A stretch of DNA of 64,000 bases, from the NCBI RefSeq assembly GCF_030272615.1, contig NC_081408.1, positions 409,136,889 to 409,200,888 of the forward strand, written 5' to 3'. Positions within the stretch are counted from its first letter, which is position 1; every line of letters begins with the position of its first letter. This stretch comes from Cryptomeria japonica. Its lineage: Eukaryota > Streptophyta > Pinopsida > Cupressales > Cupressaceae. Below are positions 11,942 to 22,496 of this stretch, piece after piece. The position numbers were made by a program, and so were the translations under genes. Below the pieces are notes generated by a model. The model did not search any database, was not told the origin of the DNA, and saw only the letters and a program-made list of their open reading frames with translations.

Positions 11942-13114
11942 TGTAATACCCTAAAATTTGTCACCTAAACCATGGGCCCTAATCTCGACAACATCACCAA
12001 GGTCCTAACCAAAGGCAATTAAATCAACTTTGAGCACACAATTAATTAATTCTTCAATCATTAAATGTCACATGACAAGCGAATTATTTTATATTAATTA
12101 AATATTTATTTAATTAATTAAATCATTCCAGTAAAATTATTTTGATCAATTATCCTATTTAATTTATTAAATATCCTAGCATATTTAATTAATTAATAAA
12201 TTTTTCATTTAATTATAAAAAAGGAATTAATTTATTACAAAAGAGGAATCAATATGCAAATCAAGAGTTAAATTGAAAATAAAATAAAAGAATTGAATTG
12301 AGAGAGAAATCAAACTTGAAATATTATTTCTTCTTCTAAATTGAGATAACTTGAAATCAGAAAAGCAATTAAATGAATTATTAATCATTCTCTAAAATTG
12401 GAACTCAAAGCTTTTGAGAAAAGAAGTTCACTTGCATTGAAAAGACTCTTTTCTTGAATAAATCAAAGAATTGCATGGAATCACCTATTTTTATCACAAT
12501 TGCATGGAATTAAGTGTATTTTATCTCCAATGCAAACTCAAACTTATAATTTGAATGCATTTCAATCAAACTATAATTGGAATCTATCTCAAGGTTAACT
12601 GAATCTGATCTCTCAATTATTTTAATTATCCTAAATTGTGTTTTTTCTTGAATAATCTCAACCGCTCGTTGCTAATTGATCTTGACAATTGGTCTCTCTT
12701 GTGATTCTCTATAGATCTAGCCTTCATCTCTCATTCAAAATACCTTGGAGATTTATTGGTATTATGCAGTTTTTGCTCTAGAGTCATTGAAGATATTATG
12801 CTTTTTTGAGATTATTGCATCTTAGTTTAGCTTTTTGCATATTTAGTTCAATTATGATTGCTTGAATTCATATAGCTTGCTATTCATCCACCTAGCATAA
12901 TCTTGCATCCATTTAGCTTAATATCATGCTCATATAGATTAAATCATTCATCTTGGTGTAGTCTAGTCACTAGTATTGCTTATACAAATCTGAGAGCAAG
13001 TCTATACTCACATCTTTTAGAAGGCAATTGGTCAATTTGTTATGGTTTTATTATTCATGCTTATATCTGTCTAACCATACATGTAATGACTTAATTGAAG
13101 TGTTGTGTCTTACA
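11942..13114 (+). repeat. E1 3' LTR
   Basis: Starts TGTAATACCC right after the polypurine tract. The end is placed at TTACA (13114), which mirrors the start and lies just before resumed element-D sequence. It is AT-rich with several ATTAAATATTTATTTAAT-type palindromes (12080-12230), like the LTRs of B and D. The 5' partner LTR is off-window, so the end is an estimate. Confidence 0.6.
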
Positions 13115-13920
13115 ACTTGCAGACTTTATCCACTTTTCACACACAGATACACCACCTTAGCTCGATGGAGCAAGACCACATTGATAGGTGTGGTTTATCT
13201 TCCCTTCTTGATATGCCTCAACCTTTGATTAACTAGGGATTACTGACAACACTAGCGGAGCATTGACACAATGAGCATAACACTTTCCACCTACCGATTG
13301 GTGAGATAACAGTGACACCTGAGGGTGTGTACTAGATACTCCACATCCCCATGATGGGCGAGCTAGTGTATTATGATCTCAGTGAGCAGGGTGGGACAAA
13401 TGCACTTCATAGATTATTTGATGATGATGAGATTGGTGGATACGCTATCTCAGATAGCCTAGGTAGAGGTCCAAATGACACAGTTACAGGTATAGGAATA
13501 GGCACAGATGTCCCAGGTATAGACACAGGCACATGCCCAGATTGTTCAGGTAGAGGCCTCGATGGCCTCTCTCATGGCTAAGTGAGATGCAGCTAGGGAT
13601 AGGTATCGACATGCCGAGGCACATGTATAGATGTCAAGAGAGTCTAGTTCATGGAAGGCTTCCCTGAAGATGATGCGTCAGGCAGTCTGGGAGGCTGAGA
13701 ATTACATGACCTTATACTATACAATTGTTCCTATTGATCAGAGGGCTCTAGGCTTTTCACAGCTGAGCAGGATATCGGGATAGAGCTTGTCTGAGAGTCG
13801 AGGAGTGACAAGGCCATGTTAGAGAGATCCCCTAGGTGGGGACCCAGGTATAGGGGTATCGACTGGTGTTACCAGACCTACTGCATCAAGACAGAGTTGA
13901 GCTCCACGCCTTAGTAGTCA
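13115..13920 (+). pseudogene. Element D antisense PMD gene, exon 2 onward, broken
   Basis: Plus strand, opposite to D. A CAG acceptor at 13120-13122 is followed by one frame from 13123 to 13581 with three in-frame stops. Signature: GLSSLLDMPQ, GLLTTLAEH, HNEHNTFHLPIGEITVTPEG (about 13270-13330), MMGELVYYDLSEQGG (13351 on). It then becomes glycine-rich and frame-shifts into a tail that resembles the E1 tail (TLYYTIVPIDQ near 13720). E1 has inserted just upstream, apparently in the intron, so exon 1 is off-window. Much shorter than the E1 PMD copy, with the central PMD part missing, so probably internally deleted. Third independent antisense PMD copy in this window. Confidence 0.72.
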
Positions 13921-15544
13921 CACGGACATGGGACATTGATCAATTCATGTACACCTTTTGTGATGAGATATTGATGATTCTTGTGATGTATATTTGTGAT
14001 GTATCTCATATATTTTTGTGATATCATTGTACCTTGGACATTGATCTTTTTGATGATATGATATGAAGTCGATCCTATTCTCTCTACATGACCTATGAGA
14101 TTATGGATGCATTCTATTTTCTATATGATCATGTTGTGCAGTTACTTTCATGATGTATGCTTTATTTTTGATATGCTTATGGATTCTAGATGATGGATGT
14201 ATGCTTCTTATATGATGATGCAATATTTACATGATGTTATGCAAATATGAATATGTATGGTGATGCTTATAAGTACTATGTGGTGCACATGCAATGTAAT
14301 GCTTTCTATTTTTATGATTTTTCCATGCATGTAATATGAGATGGATGCAATGCAATGATCTAAATACATGAATGAAACATTGGATGATTAATATGAATGA
14401 TATCTTAGTATGCAATGGTTACATGAGATGAACTAACTTATCATGCAAGATGAATGAATTGATTATTTTTGTTAATGTCCAATGTACTCATTCACTTAAT
14501 AAGAGAGATAACACCATGTTGAAGCCTTTGGCCTTGGAAAAGATTAGCTTTTGTGATCCCATGCAAAATGAAATGCAAATCTACTTTAAAAATGCAAATG
14601 CAATGCTATGATCAGACCGATCATGTGGTCATTGCTTTTTGTCATCATTGAGCCATTAAAATGTGGGAAGTGAGTGCAAACATCGATGGTATAATTGAAC
14701 CATGATGACCTGAGCATTACTTTCCTGGGTTTTTGATATTGCAAGTTAGCACAAGCATCGAGGTATAATTGAACCAAGGTGACCTGAGTGTTGCTTGCAT
14801 AAAACAAGCAATATTAACCATTTTTAAATGCAAATTTGAAATGTCTTCGATGATGCTCCGATGATCATGTCCTGAGACAAATTTTCACATATTAACGATT
14901 AATTTACAAATAGTAAACAAGAAAATATCATGTTCCTTCCTTGTTCCTCTAGTCAAAGACATCCTTAAGTCACTCAGAAATCATGATAGAAAAAATCAAG
15001 ATAAAATAGTTGAACCATTATTGTCAAAGTGTGAAAATCGTTAGTCAAAAGATATCATCCATTGATACGTGTTTGTCATGTTTAGACTGATAGTTGATAG
15101 TTGATAGTTGACAATTTAATCTTGTGTTCAACGTTGGATGTGTCTCAATGTTTTCTTGACAAGTGTTACCTAATTATTGTTCTACCTATTTGATGAAGCT
15201 CAAAATGATGAAATTTTTTGCCCCTAGCTAGGTTCAGGATTTTGCCCCTAGTCTAGAAACAAACTTTTATTATGGTAAATACAATTATCCAACCATGGTG
15301 AGAAACCACCTGCGGTACCTGCGTATGCACAAAGGCTTTATTATGGACATGAACAATCCTGATGGAAATGAATGCAAGCAGAAGGATGCATGAACCAATA
15401 GATGAAAGAACTAGCTGATAGATAGTGCTTGTTGCTAGATTTTCACCATCTATTATTATTGCACTTTTTCTCATATTTGATTTTTTTTTCACTGTTTTTA
15501 TATTTTCTGCTTTTTCACTTTTTCGTTTTGGATTTTTCTACTTT
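13921..15544. other. Element D 3' non-coding region
   Basis: ATG-rich, low-complexity DNA (14030-14480) like the region after the PMD gene in element B (35800-36120), then AT-rich spacer. The phrase 'ctagtcaaagacatcct' (near 14953) is shared with element B (36494 and 36520), which supports homology. A hairpin-like stretch at 15294-15322 resembles the post-integrase module, but in opposite orientation. Confidence 0.45.
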
Positions 15545-16640
15545 CTAGACATAAAACTTTTTCAAATGCATTCTATTGATGGGTTCTTCAAGATGATCCT
15601 CATCTAGGGTTGATAGTTGATAGGCTCTTGACCCAAATGCTATTGTGACCACAAACGAACCCAACTAGTTTGGTTCAAACATCCCTTTCTTTTCTCGATT
15701 TGACTGGTTTCGTGGATTTTCTTTTAGTACTAGTTCTCCAACTTGAAAGGATCTTGGTTTGATCTTGTGATTATATTTTTGGCACATTCTTTTTTTATAA
15801 AACTTTAAATGATCAAAGAAATTTTGTCATCATTCATGGATCAATTCTAGCTCTTGCAGTCTGGATACTCGTTGTTCTTCATCTGGAGTAAGGCCTTTTG
15901 ATGATACTCGGAGAGAAGGTATCTCTACTTCTATTGGCAGTATTGCTTCCGATCCATAGACAAGAGAGAAAGGTGTGGCACATATTGGTGTGCGGATACT
16001 GGTATGGTAGGCCCATAGAGCAGGGTTCAATTGAATATGCCAATCTCTACCAACATCATTCACTGTCTTTTTGAGGATTTTCAAAATTGTTTTGTTTGGT
16101 GCTTCTGCTTGTCTATTCCCTTGTGGAAAGTAGGGTGTGGAGAATCTATGTTGGATCTGAAATTTCTCACAAATCTCTTGTACATCCTGGTTCTTCTACG
16201 GTCGCCCATTATCAGTGATAATGGTCGTGGGTATGCCATATCGACATATGATGTAGTTCAAGATAAATGCAAGAATTTTTTTTCCTATGATATTTGTGAG
16301 AGGTACCGCTTCAATTCATTTTGTAAAATATTTTGTAGCTACAAGGATGAATTTGTGACCATTGTATGAAGGAGGATTTATCTTTCCTACTAGATCAAGA
16401 CCCCATTGGCCTAAAGGCCAAGAGGTTGCCAAAGCATGAATCTCTCATGCTGGTGCATGAATTAAATTTCCATGGATCTGACATTGTTTGCATGTTTTAG
16501 CCATCTAAAAAGAATCTCATTCCATAGTTGGCCAATAATAGCCCAAGTGTATGAGTTTTTTTGAAAGGGTAAGACCAATTGAATGAGTACCACAAATGTC
16601 ATTATGGACTTTATTTAAGGCCTTCTCAGATTCTTCTTGC
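15545..16640 (-). pseudogene. pol: Element D integrase
   Basis: Minus strand. Zinc-finger half TCKQCQIHGNLIHAPA (near 16490), catalytic D in GLDLVGK (near 16395), D in IITDNGRP (near 16215), E in RQAEAPNK (near 16115), then DWHIQLNPALWAYHTS and LVYGSEAILPIEVEIPSLRV (open piece 15830-16084). The tail LGSFVVTIAFGSRAYQL ... MHLKKFYV ends at TAG 15545-15547. Stops and frameshifts include NWLG changed to N-stop-LG (a TGG to TAG change) near 15660. It closely parallels the E1 integrase, so the two are the same broad family. Confidence 0.85.
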
Positions 16641-16889
16641 TCAAGACATCTTAAAAGAGTACCATCCAGACCTTGTTTAAAAAGAGTATAATGGGAAGAT
16701 TGGCGGATGAAATTTCTCTTTTGGTTTTTTGCAAGTCGGGAGGGAGGGTGTTATCATTCAGGTATGTATAAATTTGGCCATAGCGGGAGGAATCATGCCC
16801 AACAAGGTGACGGATAATTTGGGAATCAAGACAGTTATGTGTAGGGCAAAACAACTCTTCCACCAGGAATTAGTAACACTCTTGATTTT

Positions 16890-17275
16890 CTTGTGTCTAA
16901 AGTAGAGAAGCAAGTGTTGCCATGGCGTCTGCTGCTTTGTTGTCATTTCTTGAAATCTGCTCAAAAGTGATTTCTACAAAATACTTCTTGAAATCATCTA
17001 CCATATTTTTATAAGGCATTAGTTTGTCATCCTTTTTTTGGTAATCGTCATTGATTTGATTGATGACCAGCTGAGAGTCTCCAAAAATCTGTAATTGTGT
17101 GATGTTCCATTCTATGGCCATCTTGATTCATGTGACCAAATATTCATATTCTGATGTATTGTTGGTGCATGGAAAACTCAATTTATATGCCTTTGGAATT
17201 GTGTGACCTTGTGGTGTAATGAATAGAATGCCCACTCCTGATCCATGTTGGGTATATGAACCATCAATGTACAAC
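16890..17275 (-). pseudogene. pol: Element D second (archaeal-type) RNase H domain
   Basis: Begins WQLYIDGSYTQHGSGVGI (about 17275-17222) and continues with a conserved segment, frame-shifted into the open piece 17121-16897: IEWNITQLQIFGDSQLVINQ (catalytic Asp in GDSQLV) and ISRNDNKAADAMATLA. An extra RNase H between the retroviral-type RNase H and integrase is a hallmark of the Tat/Ogre lineage. It would degrade the RNA strand of cDNA hybrids. Broken by at least one stop. Confidence 0.82.
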
Positions 17276-18660
17276 TGCCATGTCTGTTTGGTGACTGTGA
17301 GGAATCAACATCTAGAAATTGAATGTTTAAGGGATGGTCATCTTGAAGTGGTGCTTCGGCTAGCTGGTCTACAATAACTTGTCCTTTGATATCTTTTTTG
17401 TCCACATATTCAATATCAAATTTGCTTAGTATCATGATCCATTTTTCTAATCTTCCTGTTAAAGTCACCTTACCTAGCAAATACTTTAATGGATCTATTT
17501 TAGCAATCAACTTGATGGAGTGAGAGAGTAGACAATGTTGTAACTTTTGAGAAGCGAATACTACTGCTCAGCATGCTTTTTCTATTGGTGAATAGTTGAG
17601 CTCGTATCCTACTAATGTTCTACTGATGTAGTAAATATCTCGTTCTTTTCCTTCATTATCCTGTTGTGCGAGCAGAACTCCTAATGATACTTTGGTGGCT
17701 GATACATATAGTAACAACGACAATGAATTCCCTTGAATTGGTGACACTAGGACTGGTGGTTGCATGAGATGTTCTTTGATTTTATTGAATGCTTCTTCAC
17801 ATTGATTATCCCATATGAAATGGACATTCTTGTGCAATAGATGTGTAAATGGTTGACATTTATCTGCCAATTGAGCAACAAATCTTCTAATTGACTATAG
17901 TCTTCCTTGAAGTAACCTGAGTTGACTAATATTTTTGGGAGATGCCATTTCCATGATTGATTTAACTTTAGCCAGATCTCCTTCTATACGTCTAACTGAA
18001 ACAATGTATCCCAATAGCTTACCTGAAGTGACACCAAAGACACATTTCTTGGGATTGAGCCTTAGCTTCTATTGTTCTAACAGGTCAAAGATTTTTTCCT
18101 ATATTTCTAAATGTTCTTCTCTATTGTATGATTTTGCCAATATGTCATCCACATAGTCTTCATGTCATGGAATATCATTGTTATGGCTCTCTGATATAGA
18201 GCACCTGCATTCTTTAGTCCAAATGTCACGACGTTCCAGCATAAAGTACCCCATGGACATGTGAAAGATGTCTTTTCTTAATCTTCTAGAGCTATTTAAT
18301 CTAATTATATCTTGAGAAACTATCCATTAGAGAAAACATGGAATGTATAATAGTTAAATCTAGAATGATGTCAATATTAGGCAAAGGAAAGTCATCCTTT
18401 GAACATGCATTATTGAGATCTTTGAATTTTGTGCATACTCTGATACTTTTATCCAGTTTAGAAACATGAACTATGTTTGATACCCATTGAGGATATGCTA
18501 CAGGTCTGATGAATCCCACGTCCAGTAATTTCTATTGTTCTTCTTTGACAAGGAGAGCTATATGAGGATGCATCTTTCTCAATTTTTGTTTTACTAGTTT
18601 AGCTCCTAGGGTGACATTTAGGTGATGCATTATAAGATCTGGATCTATCCCTAGCATGTT
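17276..18660 (-). pseudogene. pol: Element D reverse transcriptase and first RNase H
   Basis: RT begins near LRKMHPHIALLVKEEQ (18590) and includes GFIRPVAYPQWVSNIV (18519 on), CTKFKDLNNACSKDDFPLPN, MFSLMDSFSRYN and the intact catalytic YVDD at 18144-18155. It is followed by the connection (ADKCQPFTHLLHKN, 17870 on) and RNase H 1 (SLLLYVSATKVSLGVLLAQQ, DIYYISRTLVGYELNYSPIE, LTGRLEKWIMILSKFDIEYV). Spread over three frames with stops near 18300, 17567 and 17510; non-functional. Sequence neighbours are the linker upstream and the archaeal RNase H downstream. Confidence 0.87.
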
Positions 18661-20289
18661 TGCACATGACCAGGCAAAATTGATTTGTCATCTTTTGGAA
18701 AATTCCAGATATTTGTGCATTTCTTGTTCTGATAGGGAGGTTGTTGGATGTAGAACATTTGGTTTATTTGTTGTTCCAATGTTGACTGCCTCTATTGGTT
18801 GAATCAGTATGGATGATCTCTCTTGATAATATTCAAGTAAGGTGTCAAATCTCCCATCTTCCAACACCTCAAGGAGGTTTTCACCATTAGATGTGTCCTT
18901 TCTTTTTACTTTTCCTTGGTCTAATGTTGCCAATAAATATTTTTTAGCATTAGACCTGATATTGTTTTCTTTATTTTCACTTTTGTGTCTGGGAGATTTG
19001 GCACCCACTTGACTGGAAGATGCGTTGTTGAAATCCTTGGTGAAATTTGTTGTGGGTTTGATTGCATTGAGATATAAGGATATGGCATGGTCATTAGGAA
19101 AGGTATCAATGACAGCATGTCTTTCATTTTCCCAGTCAGTAAGTTCAGGATGGATTAGAGGTAAGGGGTCCTCAAGTTGAGATGCTTCAAAGGTATTAAG
19201 GGTAATGATAGAGATGTCAAAGTTTTTGATATATATTTCAATGTCAAGAACGATACTCTCGTCAGAATGATCTCTCTCAAGTAGCTCCTGATCATCCTTG
19301 ATTAAGTCCAAGTCAATCGAATGTGATTCTAATTCAAGTGGGCTAGTTCCTAATGTTTGTCCTGCATACGCATGAACTACATTGACACCTACATCTTCTT
19401 CAAAGCAAGTTTCTTCAGTTGATTGTTTAGTATAATAGGAATCCCATTCCCATTCATTAGAATGTCTCACTTGCAGATTGCAATATGTAGATTTTTTATA
19501 TAGTGTTTGATTTTTTTCTTCTATTTTTCTTGCTATACCTTTTCTTCTCTCATATTCAGCTTCCTCTAGGATGATATTGAGTTCTGTCAACCTCGCTACC
19601 AACTCTCCTTCATTTGTACCAGCTTCTTGTCTATTTTGATTAGGAGTTAACTCTTCTTGGGAAGTGCCTTTAGTTTGTTTTTCCTGTTGATTAGAAGCTT
19701 TCTTCTTTTTCTGTTCTATATTTGCTTGTTCTTGTTGTTTGGCAGATTTTTCTTCCCTTTCAATTGCAAGTTACTCTTATCTTTTGTCATGTTCATCTTT
19801 TTGCTGCCTAGAACACATTTCTTCTTGTGGAGGAACGTTTCCATACCCTAAGCCTGATTTTTCTGTAGCCTGGTGAGTATGAGGTTGTATAGGTTCTGAG
19901 ATACCTTCTTTTCTTTTTCCTACAAGACCTATTCCAGTGTATCCCATTTTCTGAAGAATGTTAAATCCTTTTCAATATTTTTCTATGGGTATTCTAACAT
20001 TATTAATTTTTTGTTGAACTTCTTCATCCTTATGTAACCATTTCAGCACATCTTTGTCCTCAATTCCCTCTGATAAGGTCCCAACACTAACAAATGCTCC
20101 ATCAAATATTGAAAGATGTTTCTCAATTGGTTGTTGTTTATAGTTTGATGGTTTTCCATAAGATTTAGGAGAAAGTGGTAACTATGATAGTGAATATTCT
20201 CTATTCCCTCAATCTCTTAGCTACATTTGTTTTTCCATACTTGACAAAATTGAGGCAAATGATTTTTCCTTGGATTGTGTGTTTGAAGA
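18661..20289 (-). pseudogene. pol: Element D pre-RT linker with G-patch-like motif
   Basis: Minus strand, continuing the protease reading after removal of element C (the joined reading passes through SKEKSFASIL). Near 19960-19890 it reads KMGYTGIGLVGKRKEGISEP, a G-patch-like pattern also seen as MNYQGKGLGLHE in element G; G-patch motifs bind RNA or helicases in other proteins. Downstream is a 304-codon open stretch, 19602-18688 (MVARLTELNIILEEAEYERR), charged and probably disordered, lying between G-patch and RT as in other Tat polyproteins. Several stops occur upstream of 19602. Confidence 0.65.
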
Positions 20290-21732
20290 TGGTGCAGGAG
20301 CACCTAGATTTCTTGATGAATTTTCACAATTTTTGAGTGAATGATTCTTAATTGGATCAATGAGTGAATAAAGGACTATTGGTAGGTACAAAAGTGTGTT
20401 TTAAGGTTATTGGTAGTTTTATTGTCTCTAGTGTTAACTTATTTTTTTAGTTTTGGCCAATGTGCCTTTGTAAGCCTAAAATGGCATCATTTAGCAAAAT
20501 TGGGTAAAACTCCTTGTAAGGCCTCATGTGGCTTTTGGAAATGTTGGTTTGATGTTAGGGAACCATCCTAGGAGGTTTAGAGTGTGTAGATATGCACACA
20601 TTTCAAAAATGCATTGTGGAGAAAAAGTTGTTATGTTTGCTTGTCAACTTTTTGCAACAATGTGAGCAACTTTTGAAAAATGATCGAATTGGTTGTTAGA
20701 GAACCAATGGGTGGTTGGTTATGAGTAAGTAGGAATATATAAGGCCTTTCAAATCATTTTAAGGGGGTTGGAAGATCCAAAGAGTAAATTTTGAATAACA
20801 AGTGAGGCAATTTCCAAATTTTGCATTAAAACTTGTTAAATTGCTTATAGCAGTCCGTACTAGATGGATTAATTTTGGTACTTTTATTTAATGGTGTTTT
20901 AGGAATCATTGTTGTGGTTCTTTAGAAGTACTTGTTCTCTTTCATTGTGCAGGAGTAGTGGTATGTTTGAAATCTTTCTTGATTGCACTACTCTCGGCCT
21001 GAGCAAAGGGTTTAAGACCCAAGAAATGGCTCCAACTTGAATTCCCACTGTGTTTTCTCAATGGAATTTGGGATTCAAGGAATGGAGTCTATGTATAGTG
21101 ATTGACATAAAAGATGGTTTTCTATCAGAGTCCCAGTGTGAGTATGGAGGTGTGATAGTGTGTGGAGATTAGTAAACCCTATTGGAGAAAGATCATAAAC
21201 CTTAAACCCTTGAAAAGTGCCATTTTGGGGGCTGTACCTGTACGGACGTATCAAACCATCTAACCTCCTGAATCCTAAATAATGTCCAAATGGGTATCCA
21301 AATAAAAAAATCTTTTAGGAGGTCCTTTGGAAATTTTTTCAATAAATGAGCGAAAACCGTGAAGGTAGGGCTAAAAGGGGCTCATAGGGCTACTAGGCTT
21401 TGAAAATAGGAACTTATGAAAGAGATAATGAAGGGAAAAAAGATATAAAACCACATGGTAGGATTTGTTAAACCATACCAGGCTCCTCCTAGTCCCCTAC
21501 AAGTGAAGGTTAAAAATTTGACAACTCAATGATTGAACTTACTCTAGTGAGTTCTAGCCTTGACCTTGAGTAACTGGAGCAACCTAGTTGGTAGAGAGTT
21601 TTCCAAAAGATTCTAGGTGTTAGAATTTATTCAAGAGGAGAGAAGGGCATAAACAAACATGGAAGCCCACAATAATACCTCTTTCTAACCCACAAACCAA
21701 ATTTCCACTCTTTTGTGAGAATCTCCCTATTA
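20290..21732 (+). repeat. Element C 5' LTR
   Basis: Begins TGGTGCAGGAGCACC and ends CTCCCTATTA (TG...TA; the 3' copy has the normal CA). TATA box TATATAAGG at 20736-20744. Compared with the 3' copy it lacks 146 bases between two AGTG words, equivalent to 45106-45251, and is otherwise clearly alignable throughout. Confidence 0.9.
20736..20744 (+). promoter_or_regulatory. Element C LTR TATA box
   Basis: TATATAAGG in GGAATATATAAGGCC, repeated in the 3' LTR at 25274-25282. Likely the promoter for the element transcript. Confidence 0.6.
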
Positions 21733-21735
21733 AAG

Positions 21736-21747
21736 TGGTATCAAAGC
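21736..21747 (+). promoter_or_regulatory. Element C primer binding site
   Basis: TGGTATCAAAGC, three bases after the LTR end. It matches the plant initiator-Met primer site (TGGTATCAGAGC) except for one base. Element F has the exact form. Confidence 0.8.
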
Positions 21748-21772
21748 AAGTTAAGATTTGGGAAGGAACTAG

Positions 21773-22496
21773 TTGATGTTAGAGACTGATTCAGTGGGTG
21801 AAAATAGTCTCAGGATGGTGACCAATGCAGAGTTAGCCAAAAGGGTAGAAGACCAAGAGGAAGAGAATAGACTCCTTAGAGAAATGTTGCAACGATTGGG
21901 GAACAAACTAGGTGAAGTAGAAGACAAAACTGAGAAGGTGACTATCAAAATCAATGAAGAAAAGGGTAAAGAAGTAGTAGAGGAGGATGGCACACCTAAA
22001 CTAGATCGTATTTTGCCTGAAGAACCTTTCCATAAAGCTATCAAAACCTTAGGAGGTAAGTCCCTACAAGGAGTGCCATTTTTTGTGGAAAAATGGAACC
22101 AGAAGTGGTTATGGAGTGGATTGAAGTGTTAGAGAATCACTTTGAATGTGATGGAATTAATGAATCCCAAAAGGTGAAGGTAGCCAAATCTAGATTGAGA
22201 GGAGCAATCTTGACTTGGTGGAAGTTCATCCAAGAGGAAAGACAAAATGAGGGTAACAACCCAATTGCCACTTGGAAAGGAATGCTAGCCAAGGTGAGAG
22301 AAGCCTATATCCCTGAAGAATATGAAATTCAATTACACAAGAGGAGAAAAAATTTGAGACAAAGAGAACTAGATGTGAGCAACTACAATGAAGAATTTCA
22401 GAAGTTGTATTTGAGATCTAAGGTGGTAGAAGATGAAATCATCAAGGTTTCCAGGTACTTGAATGGTTTGCAGTGGAATATCCAACAAGAGTTAAG
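21773..22496 (+). pseudogene. gag: Element C gag, truncated
   Basis: Starts MMLETDSVGENS and carries a coiled-coil-like stretch (VEDQEEENRLLREMLQRLG, 21845-21900). A frameshift at an A-run near 22092 moves into the capsid-like part MEPEVVMEWIEVLENHFECD (22093 on) and LRQRELDVSNYNEEFQKLY, which matches the gag of element F. At about 22490 the sequence jumps directly into RT (KFVVVCLDD), so the gag C-terminus, zinc knuckle, protease and N-terminal RT are deleted, roughly 1.6 kb compared with element F. Confidence 0.82.

Larger units (their letters stand above)
1..13114 (+). mobile_element. Element E1: Tat-lineage Ty3/Gypsy LTR retrotransposon, 5' part off-window
   Basis: A plus-strand element seen from mid-integrase to its 3' LTR. 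Order: integrase end (1431-2411), hairpin motif (2494-2530), antisense PMD gene (6296 down to 4004), long non-coding 3' region with several tandem repeats, polypurine tract 11931-11941, 3' LTR 11942-13114. Integrase wording (VYGSEEVLPIEVEIPSLRV) and the antisense PMD gene are typical of the Tat/Ogre lineage. It lies inside element D, apparently in the intron of D's own PMD gene, eight bases before a CAG acceptor. The target duplication cannot be checked because the left end is missing. The 6 kb between the PMD gene and the LTR is long even for Tat elements and could hide further insertions. Confidence 0.75.
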
